Of a DNA stretch of 64,000 nt, positions 61,098 to 64,000 are shown in pieces. Source of the DNA: Rhea pennata (lineage: Eukaryota; Chordata; Aves; Rheiformes; Rheidae); assembly GCF_028389875.1 (NCBI RefSeq), contig NC_084665.1:5953501-6017500 (forward strand), written 5' to 3'. The position numbers and the translations under genes are program-made. The notes under the pieces are model-generated. The model saw nothing but the letters and a program-made list of their open reading frames with translations, had not been told where the DNA came from and searched no databases. Each line of letters starts with the position of its first letter. The first letter of the stretch is position 1.

Positions 61098-64000
61098 CTG
61101 GAAGAGAAGGAGGCAGGGTGTCATCTCCCAGCAGAGCCTCCAAAGAGCAAAACTGCTCATGAATTCACGCTCTGCTAGAATCAGAGGTGCCATGCTCATT
61201 GCAATCCAAAGCAGACCAGTTGCTTGAGCTGAGAAAGATTTATAAAAAGATATAGAAACATAATATCCAGACAACCTGGATAGGTTTGTACTGTGTAACT
61301 GGTTGATGAATTTGGAATGGAGAGTATGGATAAAAACCACAAGTTATGAATCCATATTCAGGCAAGCTTAAGCTATTAGAGATTTAAGCCATTTGCAAAC
61401 AGAGACCAGCATTTTAACATTTTGTCTCTCCATCACTGGAGAACTGGAAGCTTTGTGGAAAAGTGATGTCATGTGATGTTACCTCAAACTGAAACAAAAA
61501 GGAAGTTTTGGTGAGGCTTTAAGTACACACTCCAGAATACTGATATTTTTCAAGCTGGAAGGTGCTGTCAAGCCTTTCTTGCCAAGACCTACATGGTATC
61601 ACAGGAGACCATGGGGCCTTCTGAAGGGGTGACCAGATCTGCTGATCACAGGAATTATGGCATTATAGTAACTCAGCTATCACCCTTGGCTGCAGGTGCT
61701 GTACAACAGCCCGTGCCAAGCTGCAAAGGGCAGGAGACGTGGGAGAGCTGGTGAGTAAAGGCTGGCAGGCACCAAAGTTGGCAGTGGAAGGAGAGCATCC
61801 GGATAGGAGCACTCCATGGCCGACTGGGGAAAAACCAGACGAGCCAGCTGGAGTGACACTTCAAGTGCCAAATCAACAGCAATGCTTCAGCCCTACCAAC
61901 TTAAACACAGGTCACCCATGGGCTGACCATCTAGGCCAACACTCTCAGGACCTGCCAAGGACTAGAGAAGGGCTATTTCACTTCCAAGTATAACATTAGC
62001 CTCCTAACTTCGATACCTATAATGCCTTAGACACTTGTCTGCCCCAGCTTCACTCTCCCTCCCTCCTTAACATCTCAACACAAGCCCAGAAGAAAGACTT
62101 CCACAGCCAAAGAGTTTGCTTGCTTGCTTGGGGGATTTTAAGTGACAGCCAGCTAGGAATGCCCCTGGAAAGGTACAGTAAATATCCTTTCCACACCAGA
62201 TGCATGTATCTGAAGCCACCAGGAATGGTGTCTTTTTTTAAGCACCAGATTTAATGCGTGTTAGCAAAGGCAGAGCTGCAGTTGAAGAGCGAGGCACTTA
62301 CTTACCATTAAGCACTCGCTTCGCATTGCAAGGGACAACTAAATAGGAGCACTTTGCACAGCCCACACCAGTAGCTGCTTTGGAGGTTGTACAAATGATT
62401 TGCTCGTGCACGCGAGCCATTTGCACTGTCCCTGTACGTGCAATTACGCCCTCCCTCTGCAGACCCATCACCAACAGGCAAAGATATTTCCTCCATCTCC
62501 TACCCGAGCGGGGCAAGGGGATGCAGAGGGTGCCGGATCTTGTGGGGGAGCGATCTTCATAGCCCTCCTTGCAGCGGCACAGGTAGGTGCCCACGCCGTT
62601 GAAGCAGTCAGCTGCCTCACCGCAGAAGCCGAGGCTGCACTCGTTCACGTCTGTGACGAGGGAAGAAGTATGAGAAAGCTGTCCTAAATCTCTCTCCCAC
62701 CCCATCGACAGCAGCTTACCCCACCCCACCCCCAAAAGGGCCATAAATCAAGTCAGGCTGGGCATGAAATGATTTATTTATTCCAGCAAACAGCAGGAAG
62801 CATGTACCTTCGACAAAGAGCGAAACCAGCCACGGCCTTTCCTCCTCTGCAGATGGGCTGAGCAGCTCCTGCAGCTGCGACTGCAGGACCAGAGACAGGT
62901 TCCTCTCCTCCGGCCTCAAGTGGAGCCAGAAGGTGAGCAGCAGGTTGTCTCTGCCCACCCTGCAGCCAAGGGAGAGCCCATATGAGAAAAGACCATGCTC
63001 TGAAAGCCCATTCACACCTCCCACCCAGCAGGCCTATAAAGGCCTTAGATAGCACTAAATATGCTTTTTCACTACCTCTATCCTATGGAAGAGGGACCCT
63101 TTTCTGCTTTAAGGACAAGGTACAATTTCAGGATAGGAACACAGCAGGTCTTTGCAGAGAGAAAGAGAGCAAAGCCAGGGCAAACCACTACCCAAGGACA
63201 CATTACAGGTTACAGCAAAGCTGCACCTACCAAACTGGCGGTGCACCATCAACCCTACCTTCTGATATCCTTTAACTTTATTTCATTTACTCTGTTGGCA
63301 GACAGTTTCAGGTTCTTCTGGATCTGCAAAGCAATAGAGCAACTGATGCTGATTTAGTGTATTTTTGCAAACCACTTGACACATTTAAGGTCCCACATCC
63401 CCATGTTCTGCTTTCTGCAGGAGGCTGCATTAACAGCTCCCACCTGTTTATCTTCAGCTCACCTAATGCACATGGACATTTGGGAAGAGGAAGGGCAACA
63501 ACCCCCATGAATGCTTAGGTGTTAGAGCACAGCAGCATATTTGCAACCCTGCAAGCCGGTGCTCATGTGCCTGCCTTCTTCTCAGCTCTGGCTACAAGCT
63601 GCCCAGTTCCAGTCACCTAAAGGTGAGCTACACCTTTAGCTGGTCGCATCCCTATCTCTGCAGGGCTTTTCACCACCTCAAGCTTGCAGAGTGCCCGGAG
63701 GGGCTGCCACAGCTCAGTCCATCTAGCTGTGGGCAGGCACCCAGGCCAGGCATCAGAACTGGCCTTGAGTGACAACTAGCACAACCACCAACCCCATTGC
63801 CAGCTCTTCATGTAGTTTTAAGTAAAACGAGGGTTGTAACAGTCTCTTGTAGCTAAACATAGGGGGTGGGAGGAGGTTTTTTTAAAATCACATTTTCTTT
63901 TCCTTTTGCAGCCTTACATGACTTTTCATGGATCCAAGAAGATACTTTCTGAGCTCTCTTCCACCATGAGGGACCCAGTTCACATGCTTGATTTCAATGG
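60769..64000 (-). CDS. SEA/EGF type I membrane protein, uromodulin-like (3' part of gene)
   Basis: The coding exons I can support, in order of transcription, are 64000-63918 (partial), 63323-63259, 62959-62808, 62650-62306 (or ending at 62504) and 61097-60769. Phases are compatible at every junction. The predicted order is: a SEA-like domain across the first three exons; a calcium-binding EGF module (DVNEC start, six Cys, GTYLCRC); a Cys-containing juxtamembrane segment if the longer exon is used; one membrane helix (MLVGAAVILGLVLLVAVGIL) followed by RRRR; and an acidic cytoplasmic tail. The architecture is like uromodulin-like or SEA/EGF mucin-type surface proteins. I do not recognise the exact gene. 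A signal peptide and upstream domains would lie beyond the window. An extracellular adhesion or matrix-facing role is inference from domain type only. Confidence 0.75.
61098..62305 (-). other. Intron of the SEA/EGF gene
   Basis: The intron of about 1.2 kb begins with the strong donor GTAAGTAAG (reading minus) if the longer upstream exon is used. No further exon is recognised inside; short frames at 61.67-61.88 kb lack domain features. Confidence 0.65.
62306..62650 (-). CDS. SEA/EGF gene: EGF exon, long form
   Basis: It starts after CTCGTCACAG in phase 1 and encodes a textbook calcium-binding EGF module: DVNEC, then FCG, DCFN with the Asn of the hydroxylation-type position, GTYLCRC, GY and a last Cys in TLC. 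The frame stays open for 66 more codons to a strong donor, AATG|GTAAGTAAG, also in phase 1. An alternative donor GG|GTAGGA at 62504 would end the exon after PLPRSG, with the same phase, giving a compact 147-base EGF exon. The extra segment of the long form has four Cys. The EGF part is near certain; the 3' boundary is not. Confidence 0.75.
62808..62959 (-). CDS. SEA/EGF gene: second half of SEA-like domain
   Basis: The acceptor CCCTTGGCTGCAG enters in phase 2, and the donor GAAG|GTACAT leaves in phase 1, joining directly to DVNEC. The exon encodes VGRDNLLLTFWLHLR followed by a Leu-rich helix (SLVLQSQLQELL) and SLFVE, the beta-strand then helix pattern of the C-terminal part of SEA domains. 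Confidence 0.75.
63259..63323 (-). CDS. SEA/EGF gene: short exon in SEA-like domain
   Basis: A 65-base exon lies between CTATTGCTTTGCAG and AAG|GTAGGG. It encodes IQKNLKLSANRVNEIKLKDI and ends two bases into an Arg codon completed by the next exon. The helix-then-strand pattern leads smoothly into VGRDNLLLTFWL, as expected inside a SEA domain. It is too short to stand out as an open frame. Confidence 0.68.
63324..63917 (-). other. Intron of the SEA/EGF gene
   Basis: A 594-base intron is implied between the partial edge exon and the short SEA exon. Nothing else is recognised in it. Confidence 0.5.
63918..64000 (-). CDS. SEA/EGF gene: partial exon at window end (start of SEA-like domain)
   Basis: The frame is open from the window edge (two bases, then 27 codons) to the donor AGTCAT|GTAAGG, leaving phase 0 exactly as the next exon requires. 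It encodes IEIKHVNWVP followed by RELRKYLLGSMKSH, which fits the first strand and helix of a SEA domain and leads into IQKNL. The exon's 5' end lies outside the window. Confidence 0.55.

Noticed and set aside
62306-62463. Separate exon between the EGF exon and the membrane exon, starting after GGGTCTGCAG
   Set aside because: The implied intron would be only about 40 bases, and the required phase meets a stop just before the donor. A longer EGF exon explains the open frame better.
1-64000. Endogenous retrovirus or LTR element, CRISPR array, operon or phage-like cassette
   Set aside because: I saw no LTR pair, primer-binding site, gag/pol/env frame, regularly spaced repeats or bacterial-type gene cluster on either strand.

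Overview
This window is vertebrate nuclear DNA, most likely from a bird. Three things point that way: a CR1 LINE whose 3' end is the avian ATTCTATG-type terminal repeat, further CR1 relics, and one clearly recognisable spliced vertebrate gene, TMEM17. There are no operons, CRISPR arrays, bacterial genes or intact viral genes. Most open frames in the window are chance frames in non-coding DNA.

Layout. Positions 1 to about 47.5 kb form a long gene-poor region. I find no convincing exon there, only simple repeats, a degenerate tRNA-Ile-like element on the minus strand (12617-12692), a degenerate CR1 relic (20.8-21.05 kb), a much better preserved 5'-truncated CR1 copy with a 350-codon reverse-transcriptase frame (34757-35902), another old CR1 relic (about 40.2-40.4 kb) and several low-confidence ancient repeat fragments. 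At 47.58-48.15 kb a CpG island with an uninterrupted CCG tract of about 16 copies marks a promoter. From it starts TMEM17 on the plus strand, four coding exons (47800-51903) giving 208 residues. All splice sites and phases fit.

From 52.3 to 60.4 kb there is intergenic DNA with some GC-rich patches. On the minus strand, from about 60.4 kb to the window end, lies the 3' part of a second spliced gene, convergent with TMEM17. Its visible exons encode a SEA-like domain split over three exons, a calcium-binding EGF module, a juxtamembrane stretch, one transmembrane helix with an RRRR stop-transfer signal and a cytoplasmic tail of about 75 residues. It resembles uromodulin-like or SEA/EGF membrane proteins, but I cannot fix its orthology. 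Its 5' part lies outside the window.

The two genes show no sign of functional linkage. TMEM17 is a ciliary transition-zone protein; the other is a cell-surface type I protein of unknown role. I saw no evidence of a new multi-gene system. The most useful observations are the unassigned SEA-EGF-TM gene with its alternative exon boundary, the CCG tract at the TMEM17 promoter, the CR1 copy with a long open RT frame, and a small direct-repeat/hairpin structure near 10.2 kb.
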